A model generated the notes under the pieces. The model was given only the letters and a program-made list of their open reading frames with translations, did not search any database and was not told where the DNA came from. DNA of 64,000 nt. Origin: Bradyrhizobium diversitatis. GTDB lineage: Bacteria > Pseudomonadota > Alphaproteobacteria > Rhizobiales > Xanthobacteraceae. The first letter of the stretch is position 1. Each line of letters begins with the position of its first letter. The position numbers and the translations under genes were made by a program. Shown here one piece after another: positions 1-9,346 of the stretch. Where the stretch lies: contig NZ_JACEGD010000019.1 of NCBI RefSeq assembly GCF_016031635.1, forward strand, positions 124,001 through 188,000, in the 5' to 3' direction.

Positions 1-209
1 TAGTGACCGCGAAAGGCGCGAAGAGCCTGAAGGCGAAAGCTGGAATCACGTCGTTTCGAATTCCGCTGGTGCCGGGCAAAGTGAGTTTTCGCCTCAGCCG
101 CGGAGACGCCAGCGTCATAGACCTCCCGAGCGCGTTCGAAATTCGTGAGACCTCGGCCTATCAGGATTTGCTGTATCACGGCGGATCGTCGTCCCGTCCA
201 CCGGTCTAG
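1..209 (+). CDS. C-terminal fragment of a secreted protein, possibly GH71-like glucanase (partial, left edge)
   Basis: An open frame enters from the left edge and stops with TAG at 207-209. The visible tail has alternating hydrophobic residues (GITSFRIPLVPG, then VSFRLSRGD) typical of a beta-sandwich, ending in a polar Ser/Arg/Pro tail. The pattern AGIxxFxIPLxPG followed by a short aromatic segment recalls the C-terminus of alpha-1,3-glucanases of family GH71, which would suit an exopolysaccharide locus. That link comes from recall of the pattern only. The in-frame GTG at base 3 is probably an internal valine, so the true start lies outside the window. Confidence 0.4.
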   Translation, partial: VTAKGAKSLKAKAGITSFRIPLVPGKVSFRLSRGDASVIDLPSAFEIRETSAYQDLLYHGGSSSRPPV

Positions 210-291
210 AATATTCCGGTCGTGGTTCAGGCGAGGACTGCCTGGATATTGGCCGTCATTTCTCTTGAGCGCACCAGCGTTAGTGAGTCCC

Positions 292-1044
292 ATGCATTCA
301 ACTTTCTTCCCGGAATTGGCTGCCGGCGGATTTTCCAGAATCGACGGCACGATCGCGTTTTACCAACGCGTGAATGCCCTCGTGACGCCGAGCACCAGAA
401 TGATCGATTTCGGCGCAGGCCGCGGCTCGATCCATGAAGACGCCAGCTCGGAGTACCGGCGCAATCTCTGCAATTTCAAGGGACGCGTTGCCGAAGTCAT
501 CGGACTGGACGTCGACGAAGCCGTCTTCACCAATCCGTCGCTGGACGAGGCGATGCTCTTGGATCCGACGGGACGTGCGCCGCTGCCTGCCAATTGCGCC
601 GACATCATCCTGTCGGATTACACATTCGAGCACATTCCGGATCCGGCTCAAAGCACCGCCGAGATGGACAGACTTTTGAAGCCCGGCGGCTGGATCTGCG
701 CGCGAACTCCAAACAGGTACGGCTACATCGCATTGGCCAACCGCCTGGTCCCCAGCGGAATTAGCCGCACCATACTCAGCTCGGCACAACCCGAGCGCAA
801 GGATGAGGACATCTTTCCGGCGGTCTATCGTTTGAATACGCCGGCTACGCTACGGAGGTATTTCCCACCCGCGCGTTTCGACCATTTTGTATATGCTTGG
901 GACGCGGAGCCATCCTACCACGCCAACAACCGCGGCCTCTACCGTGCGTTCCAACTCGTTCAGTCGCTTACGCCTCAGGCCTTCAAGACCGTCTTGATGG
1001 TCTTCATCCGGAAGAAGCTCGACTGCCCGGCGGAAGCCGCCTAG
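292..1044 (+). CDS. Class I SAM-dependent methyltransferase (exopolysaccharide locus)
   Basis: A 250-residue Rossmann-type methyltransferase. Motif I is MIDFGAGRG, an acidic residue follows in IGLDVDE, and the post-I region ADIILSDYTFEHIPDP plus LLKPGGWICARTPN matches the Methyltransf_11/UbiE-like fold. Such enzymes in polysaccharide clusters methylate sugar hydroxyls or carboxyls, but the substrate cannot be read here. I chose the ATG at 292 because the longer frame from 145 overlaps the upstream gene and its extra residues look non-coding. A GTG at 283 is an alternative. An acyltransferase and a glycosyltransferase follow on the same strand. Confidence 0.8.
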   Translation: MHSTFFPELAAGGFSRIDGTIAFYQRVNALVTPSTRMIDFGAGRGSIHEDASSEYRRNLCNFKGRVAEVIGLDVDEAVFTNPSLDEAMLLDPTGRAPLPANCADIILSDYTFEHIPDPAQSTAEMDRLLKPGGWICARTPNRYGYIALANRLVPSGISRTILSSAQPERKDEDIFPAVYRLNTPATLRRYFPPARFDHFVYAWDAEPSYHANNRGLYRAFQLVQSLTPQAFKTVLMVFIRKKLDCPAEAA

Positions 1045-1163
1045 CTGGTGCGCTGGTGAATTCGCGTCCTCGAGGCGATACACTATCGAAATAAACCTTA
1101 AAGCCGAGATCTTGACCAAGCCGCAGCACTTTCGGTTATTTTGGGTGGGCGCGAGGAACGACT

Positions 1164-1835
1164 ATGCTGAAGATTGTTATTCAAGTTTTATTTCTTTTCT
1201 TCCCCTGGAGAGTCCGTCGGCGGGTCCTCAACGCGATCCCCGGTTTTTCGATCCATCGCGACGCGCGGATCGGTCTGTCCTTGATTCTGGCCGACGAATG
1301 CGTCCTGGAAGCGAAGACCTACATCGGTCATCTCAACTATATCGGCCGGCTCGATCGGTTGCAGATGGATGAAGATGCGGTCATCGGCAATCTGAACTGG
1401 ATCGGTGGACTGTCAACTCGCCTGAATTCGCCGGCCTTCCGAAACAGGACGAAGCGACGTTCGGATCTTATCATGCGCAAGGCGAGTCTGGTGATGAGCC
1501 AGCATTACATTGATTGCACCGACCGGATCGAGTTTCGTCAATTCTGCGGTCTCGCCGGATTCCGCAGCCAGTTGTTGACCCACGGGGTCAATCCAATGTC
1601 CGCCCGGCAGACATGCTCTCCAATCACGATAGGAGCCTACACGATGATCGGCACCGGCGTGATCATTCTGCAGGGCGTCACCATCCCGGACTATTGCGTG
1701 GTGGCTTCGGGCGCCGTCGTGACCCACGTCGCGCCCCAAGAATACTCGATGATCGGCGGTAATCCCGCGGTTCACCAGCGAGACATCCCCAAGACCGCAA
1801 AGATCTTTCACCGAACGGCCTTCACAGTCACCTGA
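1164..1835 (+). CDS. Left-handed beta-helix acyltransferase (putative polysaccharide O-acetyltransferase)
   Basis: A 223-residue protein with hexapeptide-repeat character. The C-terminal part (about 150-205) has the sequence ITIGAYTMIGTGVIILQG followed by a VTIP-type turn, as in the CysE/NodL/WbbJ acetyltransferase family. A conserved-looking His140 in LLTHGVNP is a candidate catalytic base. The first 15 residues are hydrophobic and then basic, suggesting peripheral membrane attachment. The start is supported by GAGGAA about six bases upstream. It probably transfers an acetyl or similar group to the exopolysaccharide repeat unit; donor and acceptor are unknown. Confidence 0.8.
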   Translation: MLKIVIQVLFLFFPWRVRRRVLNAIPGFSIHRDARIGLSLILADECVLEAKTYIGHLNYIGRLDRLQMDEDAVIGNLNWIGGLSTRLNSPAFRNRTKRRSDLIMRKASLVMSQHYIDCTDRIEFRQFCGLAGFRSQLLTHGVNPMSARQTCSPITIGAYTMIGTGVIILQGVTIPDYCVVASGAVVTHVAPQEYSMIGGNPAVHQRDIPKTAKIFHRTAFTVT

Positions 1836-2006
1836 TATTCAAACGCGGCTCGTAGCCGTATCCGGGGCCGGGCCCATGTGCCGCAAACAGTGATTTGGCC
1901 TCCCCGACCCGTCGGGCGACATCAGGGATCCGCGGCGCTGCCCCGCCAAATGCTGCACTCGCCATCGATTATTCATTGGCTAACATGCTGAAGGACCGAC
2001 GACCTC

Positions 2007-3089
2007 GTGCCCGGTAAAATGATCGTTGTGGCGGGCCCCCTTCCTCCGCCGGTTCATGGCGCAGCTCTCATCACCAAGCGGGCGGCCGACACTTTGCGCG
2101 CTGCCGGATTTCAACTCGCGTTCGGCAACACCTCACCAGGCGATGCTCGCGATCGGTGGCGGCATCATTTCAATCGCGCACGCGCATACGTCCGATGCGG
2201 ACGAACTGTCCTTCGCCACCCGGAGGCCTCGATACTCTACCTCTCTCTGTCCGGCGGCTATGGACTGCTCTATGACCTGCTGGTCGTCGTCCTTGCGCGG
2301 TGGCTCGGGAAGACGATCGCGTTCCATCATCACAGCTTCGCCTACCTGACGAAGCGTAACGCCATCTTGGCGTCCATTATTCGCATGGCCGGCGTCAACC
2401 AGTTTCATATCGCGCTCTGTCCCAGGATGGCCACGATACTTTCGGAGATGTATGGCAAGCATCTAAGGACGCTCGTCATTTCCAACCTGGCGTTTATCGA
2501 TTTGCCCGCCGTCGAACTACGGAGCTGTGACCGGACATTCAGCTCGATTGGCTATCTATCGAACATCTCGCTCGAAAAAGGTATCGACCGCTTTCTCGAC
2601 CTGATGGCTCGACTGCGCGAGAGCGGATCCGGCCTGACGGCACGAATCGCTGGTCCCTGCGCCGATCTCGAGATTGAGCACTACATCAAGCGCCGCGCGA
2701 ACGAGATCGGTGGGATTGAGTATGTGGGGCCCGTATATGACGACGCCAAGGTCCACTTTCTCTCCTCGATCGACGTCCTGGTATTTCCGACGAGATACGT
2801 CAACGAGGCGCAGCCTGTGGTGATCTATGAGGCACAGATGGCAGCTATCATCGTCGCTGCCTCCAACCGCGGATGCATCGCCAACATGGTGCCGGAGGAA
2901 CTGCTGCTCGATCCGCGCGCGTCAGATCTCGACGGGATCGCGGAACAAATCCTCGCGTGGGAAAAGTCGGTCGCTGACTTTCAAACCGCCCTGAACGAGA
3001 CCGAGCGTAATCGCGCAGCGCTGCTCGTTCAGCGCGAAGATGACGCGAGAAAGTTCGTAGACCTTTTCGATGCCCCTGCGATCAGATGA
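2007..3089 (+). CDS. GT-B glycosyltransferase, family 4 type
   Basis: A 360-residue GT-B protein. The N-terminal domain opens with VVAGPLPPPVHGAA, a glycine/proline loop typical of GT4 sugar-binding sites. The C-terminal domain carries the EX7E nucleotide-sugar motif (Glu267 and Glu275 in NEAQPVVIYEA). It should transfer a nucleotide-activated sugar onto a lipid-linked intermediate at the cytoplasmic face. The frame starts with GTG at 2007, with AAGGA 11 bases upstream; the ATG at 2019 is an alternative. An AT-containing leader of about 170 bases separates it from the acyltransferase, so it may have its own promoter. Confidence 0.85.
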   Translation: MPGKMIVVAGPLPPPVHGAALITKRAADTLRAAGFQLAFGNTSPGDARDRWRHHFNRARAYVRCGRTVLRHPEASILYLSLSGGYGLLYDLLVVVLARWLGKTIAFHHHSFAYLTKRNAILASIIRMAGVNQFHIALCPRMATILSEMYGKHLRTLVISNLAFIDLPAVELRSCDRTFSSIGYLSNISLEKGIDRFLDLMARLRESGSGLTARIAGPCADLEIEHYIKRRANEIGGIEYVGPVYDDAKVHFLSSIDVLVFPTRYVNEAQPVVIYEAQMAAIIVAASNRGCIANMVPEELLLDPRASDLDGIAEQILAWEKSVADFQTALNETERNRAALLVQREDDARKFVDLFDAPAIR

Positions 3090-3107
3090 GCAGGGCGCTC
3101 GGCGAGC

Positions 3108-3503
3108 TCATTTTTGAGACAGTGAATATCGAAACATCGACATCTTCATCGTTCCCAGAATCGTGTCGACGCGCTGATAGCCGTAGACGGTCGCATCCTT
3201 GCAGTGATCACTATGGTAGTAGCAGATCTTGACCCTGATCATTCGAGAGCAGTTGTTCTTGACGCTCACGATATGATCCATAAGCTCTCCGTTCTGGACG
3301 TGCCCCTTGGCAGCCGCCTCAACATTGAGGCAGGGACGATTGGCGCCGTCACGGATGACGGGCGATTCCGATGTGTCGGCGGCGCCCTGCATCGTGAATT
3401 TTGATTTCGTGCTTTGTGCGTGAGCCGGCGGAACGTTCTGGATCAATGTCCAGGCCGGAGCCATGCAGATCAGCAGGACAAGCCGAAAGAGCGATCGAAC
3501 CAT
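3108..3503 (-). CDS. Small secreted protein of unknown function
   Basis: A 131-residue protein with an N-terminal signal peptide (basic MVRSLFR, hydrophobic core, cleavage near AHA-QS at about residue 30). The mature part has four cysteines (CLNVE, NNCS, and KICYYHSDHC) that could form two disulfides. The start is fixed by the TAATG overlap with the upstream gene stop, which suggests translational coupling in the wzc operon. A GTG nine bases upstream is less likely. No family is recognised. Its position as the last gene behind the Wzc-type kinase suggests a periplasmic accessory role in polysaccharide assembly (inference). Confidence 0.65.
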   Translation of the reverse strand: MVRSLFRLVLLICMAPAWTLIQNVPPAHAQSTKSKFTMQGAADTSESPVIRDGANRPCLNVEAAAKGHVQNGELMDHIVSVKNNCSRMIRVKICYYHSDHCKDATVYGYQRVDTILGTMKMSMFRYSLSQK

Positions 3504-4258
3504 TACCGCCACATCCTTTCAGGTAAATCGACTCCCGGCACAGTGGCCTTCACGCCGTCATATGCCAACCGCTTCGCAAAAGCTTCACGGGCGACCAGGC
3601 GAACGCCCCCGAGGCTCGCCAGCAATCTATCCCTCTGAGGCCAACCGACTCCCGTCAGGTTGCGTGCCGCATCATCGGTGAAGTCGCTTTCGACCATGCC
3701 AGCGAACTCGGCAACGACCTTTTGCTGCAGCTGCTCCCCAAGCAGTGGAAATATCGCAAGCGCCAACCTGTTGCGACGGAGCGCAATCCAGCCTTCGTAT
3801 GGTCCAGCCGCGTACGACTGTTCAAGATAGCGAATATTTCCCGCGTCGAAACCGTCTCGCTCGTTCTTCACCCAATACAGCAACAGCCAAAGAAAAGCGT
3901 CGGCCGGATCGAGCATCAACGACGACTTCAGCTTGGTCTCTGCCGCCGTCAATCTGCGCTCCAGGTCATGGGAACCTTTTCCCTGCAGGCCCTCCTCGGC
4001 CGAGCGAAGCGCAATCAGCGCTCGGGCTCGTACCAGACTGGGGTAGGGAAGGCTCGATGGCGGGTCCGCGTCCATACGAACCGCGATCGACTCCACGATC
4101 CCCGGCTTGAGCTGTTCACCGACCAAAATGTGCGTGGCGACGGAGCTGACCTGCAGATCGGCCCAGAACGATGGCAACACGACCAGTGACCAGGCTACTC
4201 CAGCGATACCCGTCAGAAGCAATACGCCCCTGCAACATTTCCGCCAGATCCCGCCCAT
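3503..4258 (-). CDS. Single-pass membrane protein with TPR-like helical repeats, wzc operon
   Basis: A 251-residue protein with one N-terminal membrane segment (LLLTGIAGVAWSLVVLP, about 12-30) and a helical extracytoplasmic part. Alternating small and aromatic positions (SLMLDPADAFLWLLLYWV) look like degenerate TPR helices. The ATG at 4258 lies one base beyond the wzc stop, so the two are almost certainly co-transcribed and coupled. A longer frame to 4399 would run inside wzc and is rejected. The architecture resembles the product at 17573-18235. I recognise no named family; a scaffold role in polysaccharide assembly is inference. Confidence 0.65.
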   Translation of the reverse strand: MGGIWRKCCRGVLLLTGIAGVAWSLVVLPSFWADLQVSSVATHILVGEQLKPGIVESIAVRMDADPPSSLPYPSLVRARALIALRSAEEGLQGKGSHDLERRLTAAETKLKSSLMLDPADAFLWLLLYWVKNERDGFDAGNIRYLEQSYAAGPYEGWIALRRNRLALAIFPLLGEQLQQKVVAEFAGMVESDFTDDAARNLTGVGWPQRDRLLASLGGVRLVAREAFAKRLAYDGVKATVPGVDLPERMWR

Positions 4259-4259
4259 G

Positions 4260-6479
4260 TTAATCGACGTAGCCGTAACGGGCATAGTTCTTCTTGTAAT
4301 AGTAACGGCTGTGGTACGACTCGTAGCGAGCAAGGCGCTTCGTATCTGCCTTGTTGAGAACGACGCCAAGCAGCTTGTCCTGGATTTCCTGAGAACCACG
4401 CAGATTGTGCCTGACGACGTCCATCAGGGTCTTGCCCCACTCCACGACGAATATGTAGGAGTCAACGAAAGTCGACGTCACGCGCACGTCCACGACCGGC
4501 GCCATCGGGGGCATGTCGAGCACGATGTAATCGAACTTGTCCCTCAGCTCGCCAATCAGGCCATGCATCATCTTGGATGCCAATATCTCGTTGGTATGAA
4601 GAAGCTTGGAGGTCGTACCCGCAGCCAAGATCGAGAGCCCCGTCTGCGCATCAACCGTCAATGCTTGCTCCAGTTTAGCCTTATGCGCGAGGATCTCGAC
4701 CAAACCAAACTCCGCGTCGGGCGTCAGCGCGCGAGAGAGCGAGGGATTGCGGAGATCGCAATCGATCAGGAGGACGCGCGCACCGCCATGGGCCATCAAT
4801 TGCGCCAGGTTGGCAGACAGCGTGCTCTTGCCTTCATTCGGAAGAGTCGACGTAACCGCCAGCACGCGGTTCTCTCGAACGATCGAGTTCAGATCGACTG
4901 CCACCTTCGTCGAGCGCACCGCTTCGGAGAAGCGCGAGAGAGGATGATCAACGACATAACGCAGCAATTTCGGCCTTGCGTCCTTGGTCGCAGCTGCGTT
5001 CACCGTCGGCAGCAGCGCTATACAACTCGCTCCGAGCACCTCTTCGACCTGCTGAGTCGTCCTGAACACCCGGTCCATCATTTCACGCACGATCGCCAGG
5101 ACGAAGCTCAACACCAAACCGCCAAAAAGAGCCACGCCCAGCACGATGAGAGTCTTTGGATAGCTCTTGACCAGCGGTGTCGTTGCTGCACTGATCACGC
5201 GCGCTTCGCTGATGGGGAACGATTGCTGCTGGACCGATTCCATGTAGCGCTGCAGGAAATTGTCGTACATCGCCTGATACGACTGCGCATTGCTGTCGAG
5301 CTCGCGTAGCCGAACCTGCGCCTGATTGGTGAGCTGAGACTCCGAGACCACGGTGGCCAAACTGGCCTTGATGCTCTCCTCGCGCGTGACGGCGATATCA
5401 TAGTCGCTCTTGTAAGACTCCTGAATGCGCTTGAGCTCGTCGATCATGTTCCGCTTGATCTCGTCCATTTGGCGACGCAGGTTCACCGCGGCAAGATGAT
5501 CGTGGCCATACTTGGCGGCCCAGATCGCTTCCTTGGCGGCCATGTCGACATACTGGCCTCGCAGCTTGACGATGGTCTCGTTCCGAAGAGCGTCCGCCAC
5601 TGCCGCGTCCGGTATTTCGCGCTTCAGAATATCGTTGATGCGGTCCAGCCGCGCCCTGGCCTCGGCCGTCGAGGCATGCGCCCCGACCAGCTGGCTATTC
5701 ACTTCGGCGAGCTGTTGCTCGTTCATCAAGCGCCCGCCGGTATCGACAATGTTGTTGGCGGTCTTGAAATCGACAACCGCCTTCTGTGCCGCGGATGCCT
5801 GAGCGCGCAACTCCTTGATGCGATCCTGCAACCAGACGCTGGCGCGACGCGTCGATTGGTACTTGGCTTCCAGCTGGTCAACAATGTAGGCGTCAGCGAT
5901 CGCATTGGCGATCTGCGCCGCTTTCGCTGGATCACGCGACGTGAAGCCGATCTCCATGACGTATGTGAGACCGAGACGCTTGATGGTACGATTGCTCTCA
6001 AAGCGTTGCAGAGCCTTGCGCTGCAATCTGAACTCGGAACCGGCACGGCCACTGGAAAACAGATCGGAAAAGAAATTGCCGATGGACCCGATCAAGCTTC
6101 CGCCGTTGCCGAGGAACTCCGGATCTTCCGTCAGGTGCAGGTCACGAATGACCGCCAAGCTGATATTCTCGGACTTGAGAATTTCGACCTGCGTTTCCAC
6201 CGACGCGGAATCAGGGGCCACGTCACCGAGCATCGATTGCTGCTGGAACAATTGTACTTTGCGGGTGTCGATGACGATCGACGCCGTAGAGGTGAATTGC
6301 GGAGCTTCGGTAAAGAGATAGAGAAGCGCCAAGATCACAGAGGCGGATATGATCGCGACAATTGTTGGGAACTGATGCCGGATGACATCCAAATGCAGAG
6401 TCAGCGATTGAAACGGGGAGCCTTGAGTCTCGGCGAATTCGCGATTGATCTCTGAGGTGGACTTGTTCAGCTGCAACAT
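4260..6479 (-). CDS. Wzc/ExoP-type polysaccharide co-polymerase with cytoplasmic tyrosine kinase
   Basis: A 739-residue inner-membrane protein controlling chain length and export. The order is a Wzz domain with first membrane segment (about 45-65, after HLDVIRHQFPT), a large periplasmic coiled-coil region, a second membrane segment before IVREMMDRVF, then a BY-kinase domain. The kinase has Walker A (STLPNEGKST), A' (LLIDCDLRNP) and B (YIVLDMPP) and ends in a tyrosine cluster (YESYHSRYYYKKNY), the usual autophosphorylation tail. The ATG at 6479 is preferred because CAGGA lies eight bases upstream; a TTG at 6524 is possible. It works with the Wza-type protein at 12133-13335. Confidence 0.92.
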   Translation of the reverse strand: MLQLNKSTSEINREFAETQGSPFQSLTLHLDVIRHQFPTIVAIISASVILALLYLFTEAPQFTSTASIVIDTRKVQLFQQQSMLGDVAPDSASVETQVEILKSENISLAVIRDLHLTEDPEFLGNGGSLIGSIGNFFSDLFSSGRAGSEFRLQRKALQRFESNRTIKRLGLTYVMEIGFTSRDPAKAAQIANAIADAYIVDQLEAKYQSTRRASVWLQDRIKELRAQASAAQKAVVDFKTANNIVDTGGRLMNEQQLAEVNSQLVGAHASTAEARARLDRINDILKREIPDAAVADALRNETIVKLRGQYVDMAAKEAIWAAKYGHDHLAAVNLRRQMDEIKRNMIDELKRIQESYKSDYDIAVTREESIKASLATVVSESQLTNQAQVRLRELDSNAQSYQAMYDNFLQRYMESVQQQSFPISEARVISAATTPLVKSYPKTLIVLGVALFGGLVLSFVLAIVREMMDRVFRTTQQVEEVLGASCIALLPTVNAAATKDARPKLLRYVVDHPLSRFSEAVRSTKVAVDLNSIVRENRVLAVTSTLPNEGKSTLSANLAQLMAHGGARVLLIDCDLRNPSLSRALTPDAEFGLVEILAHKAKLEQALTVDAQTGLSILAAGTTSKLLHTNEILASKMMHGLIGELRDKFDYIVLDMPPMAPVVDVRVTSTFVDSYIFVVEWGKTLMDVVRHNLRGSQEIQDKLLGVVLNKADTKRLARYESYHSRYYYKKNYARYGYVD

Positions 6480-6634
6480 CCGGTAAATCCTGAAATCAAT
6501 CAATGCCCGTACTTGGGCCGACAAGCGCGCGGCGACGTGATTTCACGTGTCCGCAAATCACGCATAGTCATCGAAGCATGGACGCACCACGTGCTTCACG
6601 GGCAGTATATCGTGCGAGTCATCGCGGAAGATCA

Positions 6635-6659
6635 AAGGCAGCGCGTGACACGCTGCCTT
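6635..6659 (-). terminator. Hairpin terminator downstream of the 6704-7324 gene
   Basis: A perfect 9-bp inverted repeat (AAGGCAGCG / CGCTGCCTT) with a 7-base loop. On the minus strand it is followed by TTTGATCTT and preceded by an A-rich stretch, so it could end transcription of the Gly-rich secreted protein gene before wzc. On the plus strand it is followed by GGTTTATTTTCT. Confidence 0.6.
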
Positions 6660-6703
6660 GGTTTATTTTCTCTAAGGGGATGCCGGCGCAAGAGGCCCGG
6701 ACG

Positions 6704-7324
6704 TTATTGCGTCGGACTGACCGCAGGATAGGCGGTCGAGGGAGACACTGAACCCGTATAAGTCGTCACACTGTTCGGGTAGTGCAGGCCACCAAAGTTC
6801 TGGGCACCGGAGCCGCTGCCACCAAAGGCAAATCCGAAGCCGGTCGTCGGGCCCCCACCACCGGAGCCACCACCCCCGGCACCGCCCGCCGCAGCGATTG
6901 CAACATCACCGGTTGCGGCCTGATAGGCAGCAATCACGTCCGGATTGTTTGTTCCGGCGACGGCGGCCTGAATCTCATTGGCAAACGCCTGATCGGTCTG
7001 TGCCGCCATGCGGGCGACCTGGGCAAGTCCAGCGACGATCGCGCGCAACTGGTCCTTCGATGTCGCCGGGTTCTTCAACAGTTCGATCAGACCCGGCACT
7101 GTCGTCGGATCCGACGCTCCAAGGTCGCGGACGCGCGAAATCAACTGCGGACCGCCGTCAGGATATTGCTGCAAAAGCGTTGCAGGAGATCCCTTGAAAT
7201 CGGAGATGATCTGAGCCTGCAGTTGCCGGCTGGGCGGATAAACAGCCGCGCTGGCGGCGGAGGATATCGAGCTTGCGATCGCAATCACCACAGCGGCTCG
7301 AACCGTAAACCTGATAAGGTTCAT
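6704..7324 (-). CDS. Secreted protein with glycine-rich C-terminus, unknown function
   Basis: A 206-residue exported protein. A signal peptide (MNLIRFTVRAAVV plus hydrophobic core) ends near AASA-AVYPP at residue 27. The middle (about 50-140) is helical, with VPGLIELLKNPATSKDQLRA. The end is low-complexity Gly/Ser followed by a Tyr/Thr/Ser/Pro-rich tail. The context, between the ligase/polymerase and the wzc gene, points to a cell-surface or matrix-associated role (inference). It has its own likely promoter in the 96 bases upstream and a hairpin terminator downstream, so it may be a separate transcript made in larger amounts than its neighbours. Confidence 0.7.
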   Translation of the reverse strand: MNLIRFTVRAAVVIAIASSISSAASAAVYPPSRQLQAQIISDFKGSPATLLQQYPDGGPQLISRVRDLGASDPTTVPGLIELLKNPATSKDQLRAIVAGLAQVARMAAQTDQAFANEIQAAVAGTNNPDVIAAYQAATGDVAIAAAGGAGGGGSGGGGPTTGFGFAFGGSGSGAQNFGGLHYPNSVTTYTGSVSPSTAYPAVSPTQ

Positions 7325-7420
7325 AATTTCCTCAACAACTAGTTTGCCTTTATGGCCCGAACGAAACGATTGGAAAGTAGTCGAAAGAGGCAGTCCTGTC
7401 CACCAAATCTAAAGGAATAG

Positions 7421-8902
7421 TTAAGGCCCAAGTACCTGGAAAGAGGACTGTTTTGGCGATCCCGAAGTGCGAGCACGGGACGACAGCGCATTTGCCGCAG
7501 CCCCTTTCGGCTCGATGCTCCCCTCGCCGGAGTGAAAGGATTGCGCCAGGCCGACCCCGAAAAGCGCAAAGAAGGGGATGCTGTAACCCGGTATCTGCAA
7601 CGTGAAATCGAGGCCGGAATGGAGCAATGCCAGCAGCGCAGTGCCGATGGCAGCCAGGGGAATCGAAGCGTCACGCTTGCGGCTGAGCACCCCGCGCGCA
7701 AGCACCGTGAGCATGACCGCCCAAGCAGACGCCAGGAGGAGCGTCATCGGAATTCCGGCCTCCAAAGCGACCTCCAGAGGGGTCGAATGGGCTGCATTCC
7801 AGGTACCGCGCATAGAAATATTCGGGCTGCGGAAGGCTGGAAAGACCGACTGGAAAGTCCCCATCCCAGTACCGAACCAGGGGGTATCGGCGATGATGAG
7901 CAGCGAGGACTTCCACCCCTCAAGCCGGCCACTATCGGTCAGCCCCTGGCTATCGAAGCGGCCCACGACACGACCACCGAGCAATTCCAAGAGAACGAGA
8001 GCGACCAAGGCGGCGGCCGCCAAGGCCATCCAGACGCCGGTGCGCGGCCGAAGGTCCTTCCGGAGGAAGACGACAAAGACGAAGATCATGGAGAGGAGCG
8101 AAACAGCCACGCCCGCCCGCGAGCCAGTCATGAACATCGCCATGACGCAGATCAGGAGCGCGGCGAATTTCAGAGCTATCGAAGCCTGGGGAATTTTAGC
8201 CAGATCGCGGGAGAGATTGCTCCATCTGAAACGTCCTCCGGGAAGGTGGCGGCGCACGTCCGTAAGAAGCAGAAGTATCCAGATGACCGCACATGAGCCG
8301 AAATAGGCCGCGGCGGTATTGCGGTTGATGAACGTGCCGGTGACGCTGCTGAGATAGGCGGTCTTGTCGCGCCACAGAATCATGGTCGGTTCGATGAGAA
8401 ACGAGAGGACGCCATATGCAGCGTAGAAGCTGCCTGAGAGCGCAATCACCAGCATTACCTGGCGTGCACGCCTCGCGTCGGCGCCAATGACGAGCCCCAC
8501 CAGAATAGCCAAGATATTTGCAAGTGGCGCCCCCACAGCAAAGAAAGCTTCGTACCTGACAATCGAGGCCGATGGCGCAACGGCCGTATCGAACAGCGAG
8601 CCGAGCTGCTTCCAGATCGGATGATATGGCGCAATCCACGGGCTGTCAGACAACTGTTCGTGCAGCGCGAAGCCGTAAGCGGCGACAACGATGAAGATGC
8701 CTGCGATGATCCAGAGATGGGGACGACGCAGCGCGTTCGCCGGCGCAAAGATCAGGGCAGTTCCCAGACAAGCGCACCAGAAGGCAATGGCAAGATTGTT
8801 GGTCGACCCAAACGGGAACGGCGCGCTCGCTACAACAAAGAACAGCACACAGCTGGATACGAGATCGGCCGACCAGCGAATGTTCATCGAAACACGGCCC
8901 AT
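7421..8902 (-). CDS. O-antigen ligase/Wzy-type polysaccharide polymerase
   Basis: A polytopic membrane protein of about 493 residues with some ten to twelve hydrophobic segments. Family markers are FINRNTAAAYFG, MTGSRAG, the conserved DTPWFGTGMGTFQSVFP loop and AAHSTPLEVALEAGIP, all characteristic of the Wzy_C/O-antigen-ligase superfamily. It likely polymerises lipid-linked repeat units in the periplasm or ligates the chain. The start is uncertain: ATG at 8902 and ATG at 8887 are both plausible, and a GTG at 8977 would add about 25 residues. It reads toward the wzc gene. A shorter, degenerate relative lies at 14668-15939. Confidence 0.88.
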   Translation of the reverse strand: MGRVSMNIRWSADLVSSCVLFFVVASAPFPFGSTNNLAIAFWCACLGTALIFAPANALRRPHLWIIAGIFIVVAAYGFALHEQLSDSPWIAPYHPIWKQLGSLFDTAVAPSASIVRYEAFFAVGAPLANILAILVGLVIGADARRARQVMLVIALSGSFYAAYGVLSFLIEPTMILWRDKTAYLSSVTGTFINRNTAAAYFGSCAVIWILLLLTDVRRHLPGGRFRWSNLSRDLAKIPQASIALKFAALLICVMAMFMTGSRAGVAVSLLSMIFVFVVFLRKDLRPRTGVWMALAAAALVALVLLELLGGRVVGRFDSQGLTDSGRLEGWKSSLLIIADTPWFGTGMGTFQSVFPAFRSPNISMRGTWNAAHSTPLEVALEAGIPMTLLLASAWAVMLTVLARGVLSRKRDASIPLAAIGTALLALLHSGLDFTLQIPGYSIPFFALFGVGLAQSFHSGEGSIEPKGAAANALSSRARTSGSPKQSSFQVLGP

Positions 8903-9346
8903 CGCTTTCGTCTGACGCCTCCCAGTGGAGAATACATTAGAGCGGATGATCCCGCAGGCGTCCAGCAAGTGCCGCACTCGGCAGAGACGGCGGTGGATGA
9001 TCCATTCTGAACCGTACCCCGCCTACAGAGGTTAATTTCCGGCGTCAACTCATGCGGGAGCACAGTAAAGAGGGAGAACGCTTTGCCGGCCCTGCTCCGC
9101 AATGCGTCCCCATCCTGGCGGCCTCGAGTTCGTTAACAGGACGGTTCGCCCCAAGCGCGGATCTCATCCGATGAAGGGGCTGGACGGTCCCGATTTCAAT
9201 CGTCTACGCTGGATTTCCGCAACGTGGTCCAGTAGTGCTTCGCCCGCACCGTATCCCCAGGCTTGCGAAAGCCCACGTCGCCAATTGCCGGCGGATTGTT
9301 TCCGGGAGAATTCCTGCTTCCGATCGAACGTTTCCACGAAGTTCTT
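8903..9346. other. Divergent intergenic region between polymerase and GT2 genes
   Basis: About 440 bases separate the divergent starts. Short frames here have no coding character. The region should contain back-to-back promoters for the two biosynthetic units, but I could not pick a convincing -35/-10 pair. The GT2 frame extends upstream to a TTG at 9263, which would shorten the gap if used. Confidence 0.4.

Noticed and set aside
4107..5309. 400-codon plus-strand frame in the wzc region
   Set aside because: It is antisense to the Wzc-type kinase domain with its clear Walker motifs and tyrosine tail.
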